This document shows, piece by piece, positions 1 through 11,900 of a stretch of 23,520 nt of DNA. The position numbers were made by a program, and so were the translations under genes. The stretch lies in the NCBI GenBank assembly GCA_000969725.1, contig JXSR01S007565.1, one strand, 5' to 3'. The DNA comes from Ophiothrix spiculata (lineage: Eukaryota > Echinodermata > Ophiuroidea > Amphilepidida > Ophiotrichidae). The notes under the pieces were generated by a model. That model saw nothing but the letters and a program-made list of their open reading frames with translations. It was not told the origin of the DNA and did no database searches. Position 1 is the first letter of the stretch; each line of letters starts with the position of its first letter.

Positions 1-907
1 TCATGATTGCTCGAACAATTCCTTTTTAAAGGAATTTTTATTATGAATGGAGTTGGACAAAAGAAACACTTGAGAACAAGCAGAAAACAAGACCAATCTA
101 AGCTCAGAACAAGTAATCAATAAGCACAGAACAAGATTGGAGAGCCCAAACAAATACACCTGAATAAGCCAAGCTGGCAACACTGTATTTGAGGAGTGAT
201 ACATACCACAAAATACCACAAATCAATAATACTTGTATTGAGGAAAAAGGACATTTCAATAAATTTACATAGAAGTACTTTTCAGTCAATATACCTCTTA
301 ATGAGGATAATTAGTGGTCAGAGAGAACAATGTAGCCCAATAAAATGAAGGGGTGAGAGCTTGCTATGTACTTGAAATTGCTTGAATTGGTTTGTTCTGA
401 GCTTGCTTTGGACTTGTCTCCGACTGATAATTGACTGATTAGCTCATTTAATACTTGTCTTGAGCTTGTTTCGAACTTGGATTTCCCTTTGTTCAGGGGA
501 TTAAAAGCAAGACAGTTTTTCCAAAACAAGACACTTTATGCTAGCAGTGTAACATGGAACCCTTGGATCCTGAGTCGGTTTGCATGAGAAGCATTTAGTC
601 AACTACTCAGGTATCTGGTAAAGGATGATAGGTGATAGGGATATCAATAAGAACTTGTAGTAGTATACTGAATATTGCATCCCTTTAGGTTGCAGAGAAA
701 ATACACCTGTCCAGCCTCCTGATGCTGTATGTGCATTTGGTTCTCAGTATATACTCTCTTCCGAAGGTTTCCTCCGGGTACTAAGGTCTTCCTGGTGATA
801 AAATAGCATATGTAAAATGGCGGCCACTTAGCAAATTCAAAGTATCTTATCACTGTCTAATTTTAACTTGACAGTGGTTAGGTTAAAAAAAAAAACAGAT
901 AGAAAGC

Positions 908-1185
908 CTGGGGGACACTCAACTTTGAAAGTGGTAGGTCTGTCAGGTGTGAATCGCTGAAATGGGTCAAATGACTTATGTTCTGTAAAAAAGGACCATT
1001 GAAACTGATTTTTATGGGTCTAGTGAACTGAAACAGAAATAGCCTTCTGAGTTGAAAATTGTTGCATTTCTTGATCAATATTTACAGTTGGAGCTAAAAT
1101 GTTGTATTTTTCCTCTTGAATCTGAATCATCCTGAAGATCTAGTAAGTTGCCTGGTGATGTCTGCCTGAAAAAGGGTGTCTTGGG
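908..1185 (+). repeat. Diverged, end-truncated copy of the G-capped MITE seen at 17548-17884
   Basis: This stretch aligns by eye, in the same orientation, with 17548 to about 17845. Shared blocks include ACTCAACTTTGAAAGTGGTA, GTCTAGTGAACTGAAA, AATAGCCTTCTGAG, GAGCTAAAAT and CTGAAAAAGGG. The C-rich right terminus of the family is missing here, so the copy is truncated or decayed. No coding capacity was seen. Confidence 0.75.
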
Positions 1186-1192
1186 AGCAAGT

Positions 1193-1697
1193 GATCCCTT
1201 GGCATCACAAAAATGGGTATTGCCACTGTTTTAAGATCTCTAGGTAGACTAGGTTGCTCAAAAGAAGAGATACTATACTTTACATGTTTGGAAAAGGCGG
1301 TCTTCATAAACTAAAAGTATCAGAAAACATGATATAAATGGCGGCCATTATGAATTTTCAAGATGGCAATCAAGCCTAACCACTGACAACTTGAATAATG
1401 GTGTCAATGGATTCCTTGGCATCACAACATGGGTATTGCCACCATTTTCAGGACTCTAGGTTGGTCAGAAGATCAGATATGTGCAAAACATGATATAAAA
1501 TGGCGGCCATTTTGAATTTTCAAGATGGCAGCCAAACCTAACCACTGACAACTTAAATAATGGTGCCATTGGATTCCTTGGCATCACAAATATTGGTATT
1601 GCCACCATTTTCAGAACTCTAGGTTGCTCAGAAGAGGAGATATTGTGTAAAACATATAACAAAACGGCGGCCATTTTGAAATTCAAAATGGCGGATG
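1193..1697 (+). repeat. Three-unit tandem repeat (about 160-217 bp units) with GGCGGCCATTTTGAA blocks
   Basis: Three successive units begin with GATYCCTTGGCATCACAA at 1193, 1410 and 1572. Each continues through a GGTATTGCCACC.TTTT block and an AACATGATATAAAATGGCGG-like block. The first two also carry CCTAACCACTGACAACTT. The first unit is longer (217 bp) than the second (162 bp), and the third is cut short. A related GGCGGCCA word sits at 820. It looks like a decayed satellite-like or transposon-internal repeat without coding potential. Confidence 0.75.
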
Positions 1698-2751
1698 AAG
1701 GGGTGGTTTTAAAAAATGGCACCTAAGATTTTTGGATTCAGCACCCCAAAATTAATAAAGTAAGCCAATAAAATCCATTTCAGCACGCAAGTCCAAGGGG
1801 AAGTAAATTTATTACATGGCAAATCTTACTATAAGTATAATTTTGTTAAATCATATGAAAAAAGAAGGAACAGAAGAAAAGTGGTAGTTTAGATACTACA
1901 GGTGTGAATTTGAGAAAAGTGATTATACAGTTAACATGACACAGAAATTTTCGACAGTGCAGCGAAGGCAATTGAAATTACAATTTGTGGCACTCTGCTG
2001 AATTTGTCACTCTGTTCAATTGTAATTAATGATAAATGAAAATGTGCTCATTTGAACATCGATGTATACAAATTTATTTTATTTTATTTTATTTTGTTTA
2101 TTTATTTATTTTTAAATTTTATTTACATTTTTAGACACTTTTGCAAGAGGAACAATTTGAGACCAATTTGAACAAAATCGGACACTTATGAAATTTTGGA
2201 CTTTCATAGAGCCAAATCCGTGACCTCTGATATCACCTTTCACATATTTGGCTTTAACTCCCGAACCATATTTCAGACATAAGTAAAAGTATACTTTTTC
2301 TGCTTCCTTGTGATGAGAGGAACATGTTGGTGTGGTTTTGAACAAGATTTGATCAATTTTGAAATTTCACCCCTTGTTTTGGCAGTCATTTTGTTTTATG
2401 CAAATTAAACAACTTTGACAAGCTTACATTTTCCTACATTTTGAATATGTTGTTCGGGAGGTCTTCAGTAGTTAATATCAACCAAAAAATCTTGTGTTGC
2501 AATTTTGTCCACGTACCCCCGTGAATTTTCATAGATTGACTAGTCTATTTTTGTGGACAAACTTGATATGTATACTACACAGGCTTGTTAACAAAGATTA
2601 ATATTGCTTTTGTCAACGATATTGTCAACAAAATGCTTGTCCACACCAACCTTACAAAAGTGACAAATCACACACTGCCAAGACAGTAAAAATAATTCCT
2701 CAGAATTTTGTTTCAATAAATTTCCTCACATGATAACTGTTTCCTTAAAAG

Positions 2752-2937
2752 GCCTAACCAACATGGAGCTGATTTGTTGCCAGTTATATCCAAGATTTTG
2801 AAGGACTGCAGCAGAGATGATGAATCCACTACAGCTGCATTAGCTCTTGAAGCGTTGACTGCATTATGCGAGGCAGAGGTGGTTGACATCAGGACCACAT
2901 GGGAGGTGCTGGCACCAAAACTGAGTAAAGACACACG
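2752..2937 (+). CDS. FOCAD: FOCAD exon 1 of the window
   Basis: The exon is 186 nt: one base completing a split codon, 61 codons, then two bases (CG) of an arginine codon. The acceptor is TTCCTTAAAAG, rather poor in pyrimidines; the donor is CG|GTAAGC. The translation starts PNQHGADLLPVISKIL and contains EALTALCEAEVVDIRTTW, which closely resembles the human stretch around QHGAD and AEVV.IR. This is helical-repeat sequence in the DUF3730 part. The + frame has no stop, whereas the antisense open frame here is a shadow. Confidence 0.92.
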
Positions 2938-5900
2938 GTAAGCAAAGGATACAGTAATTTCTTAAATATAAACCCAGGGATGCAAGTTTTCAGAATTACC
3001 AGTACTTATAAAATGTCTTGTGTTCAGAAACTTTTGTTCTGCGTAAAAACGATTGGAAAAAGTGGTCTTTTAAGGAAAGTTTTAGATATTACAGGAAATT
3101 TTGACTTCATTGACTTGCATTCTGTAAACTGGCGGCTTATACGTTGATTTCTGAGCCGATAAAGGTCGCTGTAGCTTATGCGCCTGCATGCAGCTTATAC
3201 TGGGTTGCTTGGGTCTTGATCAAAAGGATACAGCTCAGAGTTCAGCTTTAAAGCACATTTCAGCTTTCTGTACTTCAAAGAGCATGGTTTGAGCTTTTCT
3301 TGTATTTTTGTCTGTACGGTATCATGGGGGATTTTGTCACTATTTTTGTTTTTTTAATCAATTCTTACAATGCAGCAAATGTTGTTTACAATCAATATTG
3401 AGATTTAGTGTTTTATGAAAAAAGTTCTTTTTAACTTTACAATGTAGTAAATTAAGGGTGTGTAGGAGCTGGAATTATGTCATATATCAGTAGGACAGCC
3501 AGCGGCCTTTTGCGTCAAATTATCAAACATTACGCGATGTCCCGCGTAGCCTTACGCAGCAGTTTTGACAAGCAAAAATAACCCAAAAATGTCAATATTT
3601 TTCAAAAATTTCGTTTTCGAATATACATTCTTGAAAACAAACGCTTTGAACAGGATTATGTTGCAAAGACTTCAAATTATATGGTTATTTAAAATCATTG
3701 AGATTGAAGATGTTTTAATACTTGATCAAGCGCACATTAATTTTGTCCCAAATTTACGGCAAGAAAACTCCACAGAACTACCTTCATAATTGATCCAGTC
3801 GAACTGCGTTTCATCTGTATTTTCAAAATTATGAGGTGCCCATCTCTGAGTTTCTGGAAATATAAAGATCTATTTCTGATCTACAATCTACTTTTGTTAG
3901 TTTTTCCAAAATCATCTTGGATATTTGACAAGAAAGGATTTTGTTGATATTAATTTGATTTCTCAATATCATGTTGCTATTTTTACCCCATCAGCCTACC
4001 TAGGAGGCTAAATGCGTAAATTATTCCGCGTTGCGCTACTCCACGCGGGTTTTCTAAACATCGCGCAGTGGAAAATACGCATTTACCTCTCAAAGACAGG
4101 TAAAAATTGCCGTAAAATGTGTATAATCGAAGGCTAATGTTATGGTTGTTTATTGCTAGTTTCATGCTTTCCTGAAGGGTGCCCATCTCTGGAAATAGGC
4201 GGCTTTTATAAATAAAAGTTTGTTCTGGCGAATTAAAATAATGTTGAAAACTGTAGAGCGTTTGCAATTTTTCTATTCAGAGGACAAAAATGTAATTAAA
4301 CAAACTTTTTAGTTTCAAGTCGTAATTTTACAACAAAAACTTTGGATGAAGATTGTACAATTATAACTGAATAATATCTGTAAAGAAAATATGGATTTTG
4401 AAAGAGTTTTTTCTGAACTTTAATGTGATAACTTTAAAAATTCAAGGCAATAAACAGAATTTTTTTTATTGATTTAAGAAAATATTTCAAAATATCGCGG
4501 GAAACAACATCATCTTCGACCCCCAAAGTGTGCAGTTCAGCGCTGCAAAGTCCTTGTGTTTAATAATCTTGTCGGCATCCTTTGATCTCGCGTTTTGGCT
4601 GTCCTACTGATATAGCAGTGTATGACATGCTTGCAGCCCGTATTATCTGTTGCTGTTGTTGTAAAAATGGTTAACAATTGCCTCTAATTCTGTATACTTT
4701 AATGGATTTCACCAAATTGGAGCCTTTAGTTGCAACATGGCAACCCTTATTTTTTAGGCATGAAACATATGTATCTTTGCTTCTACATTCTAAAATAGCA
4801 CTGACACAAATATTCGATTCAACTACTGGATTTAATGAACTAGTAGATGTATCTTTATTGTCAACTAATTGTTTTCTGTTTTTCAGACCCCTTGTTTTGC
4901 AGTCTTTGTGCAAGTTGTTTGCCCTAGTTCCAAGTTTACCAGTTGAGACAGAAGAATACGAGGTAAGCACATAACTGTGTTTCCAATTTCTTGTTTAAGG
5001 GGGTGCTTCTTTGTTTGTTTGCTTGTTGTTTATTTGTTTAGTAAAAACTGCCTGAATTTTAATTAGTGCTGTAATTGATAGGACTTGTCAATAACATTAT
5101 CAATAACACAGTTTGATATACAGGCTTAACAGCAAAAACTATACATGCATCATGTATAGTACAAAGACAAAACTTGGGTACGTTATGAACATTGACAAAT
5201 TCACCTCAGTCATGTGAACAGACAAAGCGGTCACCATTTTTTATGCATATCAATTAATACTTCAACCACAGAGATTCACACTTTGGGATTGTACATCTGG
5301 GCCTATGGGCTAGTGTGTTTCTACTATAAAAGAGCTATTGGTGTGCAGTGCTGCGCACACATTTCATAAATGACGGACGAATCCGGACAGTAATACCTTT
5401 TGTGAACACATACTCGAAATTGATTGTTTTATGTCATGCCCATGTGATTATACAAACAAAGATACGTATATGTGTCCCACCGCGGCAAAAGAATGCAGTT
5501 GTCGTCTCCTACATGTAGCTCATTGTAGCATATCATATGTATACTAGTTGTATACATCAGATATGCTACAATAAGCAACATGTATGAGCCGACAACTGCA
5601 TCCTTTTGCCGCGGCGGGACACATATAAGGTTCAAAACATGATTAACCAATTGGTAACTAAAATATGTTTATAAAAAAGTGTCAACTATACTTTTTATTT
5701 AGGTAATGGTCAAAATTATTTTCCTTAGTGATATCATTTATGCCTATTCCTGAAGTGAATCACCTTGAGGAAATAAAAGATCACTAAACTTCTCATAATC
5801 AGTCAATATTTGTTGACCTTTTACTTACTTGGCTACCATTTAGGATTTCCGATGTGACATAGTGGAATCATTGTGGACTTACACCAGGTATAGTGATGAT

Positions 5901-8900
5901 AGAGTTTGTGTTGAAGCCTTCACAGCTCTGGCAAACTTTGGGGAGGATGAGTTCTCACTTGATGATTTACCAGATCAGGTAATTACAGTGGAACCCCGTT
6001 AACACAAAATCTGTTAACACAAAAACCCTGATAACACAAAATGGTTTTTGGTCCCAAGTATGATTTTTTATGTGAATGCAGTTGGATAACACAAAATCCT
6101 GATAACAAAAACTAAAGTAATTGTCACCAGTGATTTTGTGTTAACAGGGTTCCGCTGTAATATGTGTAATACAGTCCATGGTTGGAATGGTTAAGTTATG
6201 AAAGTAGCTCCATCTTGATCTTAAGCTGGTTTCAGAGTGTCTGTTGTGGTGGTGCAAAAATTTAAACTGCGCAAACTTGTCCTGGTTGCAACTGGAAAGT
6301 CTTACGGCAAGTATGACAAACCAGTATATCAAATACCTTGTCATGATGGTCACAACGACATGTTTTGAGTTGGAATAAATCCAGCATGGTACTATGTGTT
6401 GTGCTATATGACGATAGCTCTGAATTGCAAAGTTTGTTGCAGTTACAAACTACAACCCTGACAGCCAACATTGAAGTCACTTTTAACAAACCACTCATTT
6501 GTAGGGAAGGGGTTGGACACAAAGAATTTTTATTGGGGAAATGGCATTTTCCGCCATTTTGATTTCACCGCCATGTAAATACTAGCTTTTGTGAGATTTG
6601 GGCCCGAAATTATGCTCCTGGAGCAGCTGCTTCCGGAGCATGTTTAAATATTGCCTATAAACAAATACTATGGGAAGGCGGCCATCTTGGATTGCCACTC
6701 ATGGAGGGAGAGTTATTGTACCTCCGGCATTTTACGGCTATGCGTACCTTACTTCGAGAGTCTTCGCGATGGAATAGTGGGAAAAATGGCATACTTTGAT
6801 CATAGAAAGTCGCAATACACGCTACTTGAAACACAGACACAATTTGCGCGTGAATCAAAATGCACACGCTGTATCCCAGATAGCAAAGCTTAGTTGGACC
6901 AACTTTTGGCCAATGTCGACAGTTACGTTGGGCCAATGTACACAAAATGATGTAGGGCCCATGTCCTTTTGTCCATCGGGCCATCATCATTCCTATATTG
7001 GCATTCTGACGGTTGGCTGAACGTTGGGGCAATGAAAAGCCAATGTGTTACAAAATCATACAGATAGCAAAGTTTAGTTGGGCCAATGTTAGCCGATTAT
7101 GTTGGGCCAACATTGGCAAATGATATCGGGCCTGTGATTTTTACCAAGTGGATTTCTCCCACTCAGTAAAGAAGTGGTACCCTCCACAATGATGGGAGGA
7201 CACGCCAAGTATGTCTTGCTTTGCTGCCTTGTTTAAAATAGCACAGGCATTGCAAAAACACAAGTATACCATACCTTCAAATTCTACATGAGGTCACTAC
7301 TGAAATGTACATAATTTCTGTGGTGTCTTGGTTCATTTTGTTTGCATATTTCACTTCAAAACCTTGAACTCAAGTTCATGTATTTGTAGAAAATATAAAT
7401 TGAGAAACTAGCGTAAAATAGCTTAATTTGGATGAAATTAACCCAAACTAGAAATTTATCTGGCCAAATAAGATCTGTCTATTAGCTCCACCCACATTCT
7501 ATTACGTCGGTCTAATGTCAGTTTACCACCCATCTGCCAACCAAATTACATGATGTTTATCCAACGTTGACCCAACATCGGCTCTGCGACCGCGATCGTG
7601 CCGACCATTGCCAATGTTGGCCCAACCATGCTTTGCTATCTGGGATATGCGTCAAGTAAAGATTTACGCCATCTGCCTGGATATTAGACCAAACTCCAAA
7701 TATATCTGGAGGTACAATAATTCTGCTTCATGAGCGACACACGATGGCGGAGAATATCGGTTCCCCTATAAAAATTCATTGGTTGGACAAGAGATCAACA
7801 CACAGCATTTTACCAATCCACATGAGCATGGTTAGCTTTTGTATGAAAACAATTTGAAATTGAATGATTTTTGAAGATTCTGTTTTGGGATATTTCCCTC
7901 CTTAATATGTAGGGAGTATTTTTAAAATGAAAAGCAACTCTTGAGACAATATTACAACTCTATTTGAAACTAATGATTGATTTATTTTAAAATTTAAATC
8001 ATTCAACAGTACCTGCAATAAGCTTGTCTCCGACGTCTTCTGTTGCACACAACTTCAAAATCACTCAAAAAACCATTTCAAATCACACTTGGCACTTGAT
8101 TAGTCAGTGTCATATGTCATTTGCTTTGAGGGCAAAACACATCAGATGCGTGGTGCATTGGTGATTAAGTGGATTTCTTTCGAGGCATAGTTAGATAAAG
8201 TGTGTCGGGCAGAAGTCGCGTATTTATACATCGCCATGTTGTCAACTTTTTCACCAAAGCCTTCCATTTACAAATGATTGCTGCATATGGGCGAGTGAAA
8301 AACCAAAGTGTGTAATTCTACTGGTCAAAATTTTGACCAATGATCAACTGTTACCTGCGGTACTTGGTGGACTGAGATGCGGTGAAGAGCTGAGATTGGG
8401 GTACCAGCATTTAACCGTAAGGCAAAGAAAGGTTTGTTTCAGAAACAGTTTGCAAAAAAGCTATCCTTGTATGGGTATGTGATATTTTTTTATTTGTCAT
8501 TTTTTTTAGGAAATTAGCTATGCGGTATGCGATAATTCTTCTTTTTTTTTTTTAACGCTCTAAAATTTTGATCGCCCAACTTACATGTGAAGTGCCAAGT
8601 TTTTAAGTATGATCCCTCCCGTTTTAACAATGGGAGTCTTGACAGTTGAAATGAAACGCAAAATTTAAGGTGAAATTGCAACAGCAAATGACAGCAACCC
8701 GGTCGGCGGTCAATTGCTGGATTGCTCTCGATTAAAAATATAAATATAGTAGAAAGATTAGCGCGTAGCTCTACACGCTAAATTCATTTGCACATAGCAA
8801 TGCCAGGGTTTCTGGTTTCCTTTTTTTTCTTTTTGGCCTAAATTAAGGTTTTCAAGATATGTTGGTACTGATTTTGATTGTGGGTTAGGCCAAAAAAAAT

Positions 8901-11900
8901 AATTGTTTGATTGGCGTAACATAGAAAAAAAAATAGGGTAGGTAGGTCGGATTTTTTTTTTTTTAATAATTTTTATTTTATTTTTTAAGTCTATGTTTCA
9001 CATACAAGAACACAAAATATATGGCACATATACAAAAACATCTTCACTTTTTCTGTAACACATCTTTTATTTGTCATTTTGAATGTCCTGCAAGCCATAT
9101 CTTGGGCTCCCATGAATCGATTCCCATCAAATTTGGGATTTGGAGGTTTTTTACCATGCTCAAAAAAATAAAAATATTTAGGGTCGGTGGTAAAATTAGG
9201 GTAGGTCGGGTTACGCCAATCAAACAATTTTTTTTTTTAGGCCTTAGCCACTTTATGATAAACATTTCTCACTTTCTTTTATGGATTACCCCTTATCAAC
9301 TTTGAGGAGTGAAACAGAGCCATGATGCCAAGCAAATATTTAAACCACATTTTGTGTATCAATTATTAGGTGACAGCTGAAGTAAGGGCCAAGATTGCTT
9401 TAACCAAGGCTCAACATGAGGAGAAGAAGAAAACAGAAGCTAGTGGTTCAGATAATAAAGGAAAGGAAGAGGAGGAGGAAGAGGAGGAGGAGATTGATGT
9501 GCCTGGTCATTGCTATGTGAAACTGTTACAAGTCATCTCACAAGGAGCTTACCCAGGTATTTAAAGGAGCATGGTCCGATTGCCTCAACTTTTGGTACCA
9601 ACATATTGATCATTTTTTTTGCGCTCATTTTTGAAATTTTGGATTTTCAAGTTAAAATCTCCCTGCAAACCAAATTTGAGCTAATTAGAGGAAAGTGATA
9701 TGTAAATTTCAATTTTTTGGGGTGATTTGACATTGAATGACCCTGCAGTTTAAATGAGAAATTAAAGTGAAAAAAGTCTTGACAAAATATTTTTGGCAGT
9801 TTTAATTAAACAGAGGAACATGATGGTAAATTGCTAGTGGGCCTTTTTATCTTCAAACAACACAATCCCATTGGACAATTATTTCAAACTTCAAGTATTT
9901 CAGTATGATTGAATGATACCAATAGATTCACATTTGTGTCAGTATGTTTGCCTTTTTTTGAAAAATATACTGCTAGACCCTTTTAAGGTATGCACAAACG
10001 AGATTTAAGACTTAGTCCAGGTTTAAAGTTAGACCTGGTGTAAGTCAGTTTTTGCATCACATCTAAATGAGTGGCGCTCTGACAAAATGAGCGGAAAGTC
10101 GAGTCAAAATTGAGTTTATGACATGTTTTAACTCTCTATAATTTTAACTTTCGAATGATATACAATATGTCACACTTTTTTTCTACAATTTTCACTTAGA
10201 GATCGAAATTAAAGGCAGTCCACTCAAAATCTGGCAGTAAAAGATTGTCGCAAATCAATTTTAAAGTTACTGATTACTGTAGTGCATGATAGCAAAACTC
10301 GATTAATTACCTGTGAATAATTCCTGGCATAATTGAACTTCAAAACGTGAGGTATAGATTAACACTTATGCATGAATGCGTTTTATGCCAAAAAATGAAA
10401 TTTGATCTTTTCATCACATTTTTACTTTGGCATTCATTTATTCAAAATCTTCAATCGCGACTTTCCGCTCATTTTTGCCAGAGGACCACTCAAATACACT
10501 TTTCTCTACCAATATTTTGTGCCTTTATAAGATTTGTTATCAAATTTTTAAAACTTAAAGTTTTTGCAATTCAAAATTGTTAGAAAAGGGATTTTTAGGC
10601 TATAGAATAGAGATGGTCAACACGCCAACGGTAAAAATCGAATTTCCGAGGGTAATTTTAAGTGCCAAAACAAATGTGAAACACCTTGATTTTCCTTGAT
10701 ATGTTTTGTAGAGCCGGTGTCCTACCTCAACAATAAAAACACAAAAAAATCAATTAGTCAGGATATTTGGATAATTTGGGTCAAAAACAGCAGAAGTCAC
10801 ATTTAGCACTTATTGGTGATTGATGGCGACACACGGCTAAATAGAAATATACAACCCCTTGTGACAAATAATACATTAAAATGAAGATAATTACACTCTG
10901 AACATGATTCTGAAAGAAAAATGGAAAAAATGCAAATAGTTTTTGAAATAGGGCCCTTTTTTTTTCATGAAAAAAACCAAGTCCTTAGAAATGCTCAAAG
11001 GAACCGTTCCATTTGTGCAATAGGGAATAAAAATATACCATGATCATCATGGTAAACTTAAAGTAAATGCATTTAACAAATATAATAAAATTCTACGTAT
11101 ATTACTTTGTTTATAGTTCACACTTTATTAATAAATCAATTAATTATCGTCTGAGCCTGAAGGTAATCCTTTTTATGATACAAACACAAATCAAAACNNN
11201 NNNNNNNNNNNNNNNNNNNNNNNNNNNNNNNNNNNNNNNNNNNNNNNTTTATTAATAAATCAATTAATTATCGTCTGAGCCTGAAGGTAATCCTTTTTAT
11301 GATACAAACACAAATCAAAACACAACAATTCACCCCCATGCAGACTATACCATGCTGGTGAAAAATGTTTATACATATTTTCCTATACTGAAATCTTGTG
11401 AATTACGACAAAATATGAACAAAACATTCGGCTTTCCAGATAGTGCTTTATCTATATGGTTTGAAGTTGACTTTTTTGATTTCTCTTCAAAATACGGTCA
11501 TTCTGATATGCAAATTCTCTAATTTGGAAATTATTTCCTTTTTTTGACAGAAAAAAATCAATTTTCCAATTCTTTTAAGGTATTTGAATAATTTATTTTT
11601 GAACATTTAAAATCTGTAGTAAATTTTCTTTAAAATAGTATCCAATTTAATGACATTTTATATGCTATACTCTAAAAAACTTCGAAAATAAACCGAGTTC
11701 TGTTCGAAATGAATTTCTCCACGCTTTTGAATTAGCCGAGAGATTTCGCCTAGCAGTAATAACACAAAACCCTGTTCGCTTAGAAAATAAAGCCGTATTA
11801 TGGAATTGTACTAATCAATAACAACAAGTAACATTAGGCAAGATCGATGCAGATGAGTGGTAATCCTATTTATTGACAGAGTGAAAATTCCCATACGTGA

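Larger units (their letters stand above)
1..2751 (+). other. FOCAD: 3' part of an intron upstream of the first visible FOCAD exon
   Basis: No focadhesin-like coding segment was found here on either strand; the open frames present are short and low in complexity. The stretch at 1-540 is rich in scattered AGAACAAG and CTTGTTCT words. An old copy of a G-capped MITE lies at about 908-1185, and a tandem repeat lies at 1193-1697. The stretch 2075-2110 is a TTTTA/TTTA simple repeat. The intron ends with a pyrimidine-bearing acceptor at 2750-2751, whose AG precedes the first exon. From 1700 to 2070 and from 2115 to 2740 nothing else was recognised. Confidence 0.7.
5979..9369 (+). other. FOCAD: Intron 3 of the window (3391 bp), transposon-rich
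   Basis: It carries a pogo-like MITE (5986-6157), a 772-bp TA-flanked element (6874-7645), a dispersed repeat (8093-8410) and a Harbinger-like MITE (8888-9243). The stretch 6160-6870 holds only short antisense/sense frames and a 30-bp palindrome at 6612-6641 (ATGCTCC...GGAGCAT). 7650-8090 and 8411-8885 show no recognised features besides T-runs. The acceptor is TTGTGTATCAATTATTAG. Confidence 0.85.

Noticed and set aside
1-540. Inverted repeat between AGAACAAG words (25-180) and CTTGTTCT words (360-530) as a foldback element
   Set aside because: Only short shared words such as AAGCTCAGAACAA pair; no continuous arms or target duplication could be found.
3983-4267. 94-residue antisense frame inside the 3485-4612 element as a transposase remnant
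   Set aside because: No DDE, HTH or zinc-finger motif is visible and it begins and ends in AT-rich sequence.
4671-4974. Overlapping sense and antisense frames of 98-99 residues as a small gene
   Set aside because: Only the exon 2 part (4887-4962) matches focadhesin; the upstream part is intron and the antisense is its shadow.
6655-7032. 125-residue antisense open frame
   Set aside because: It crosses the left boundary of the TA-flanked element at 6874 and has no recognised domain or codon bias; most likely chance.
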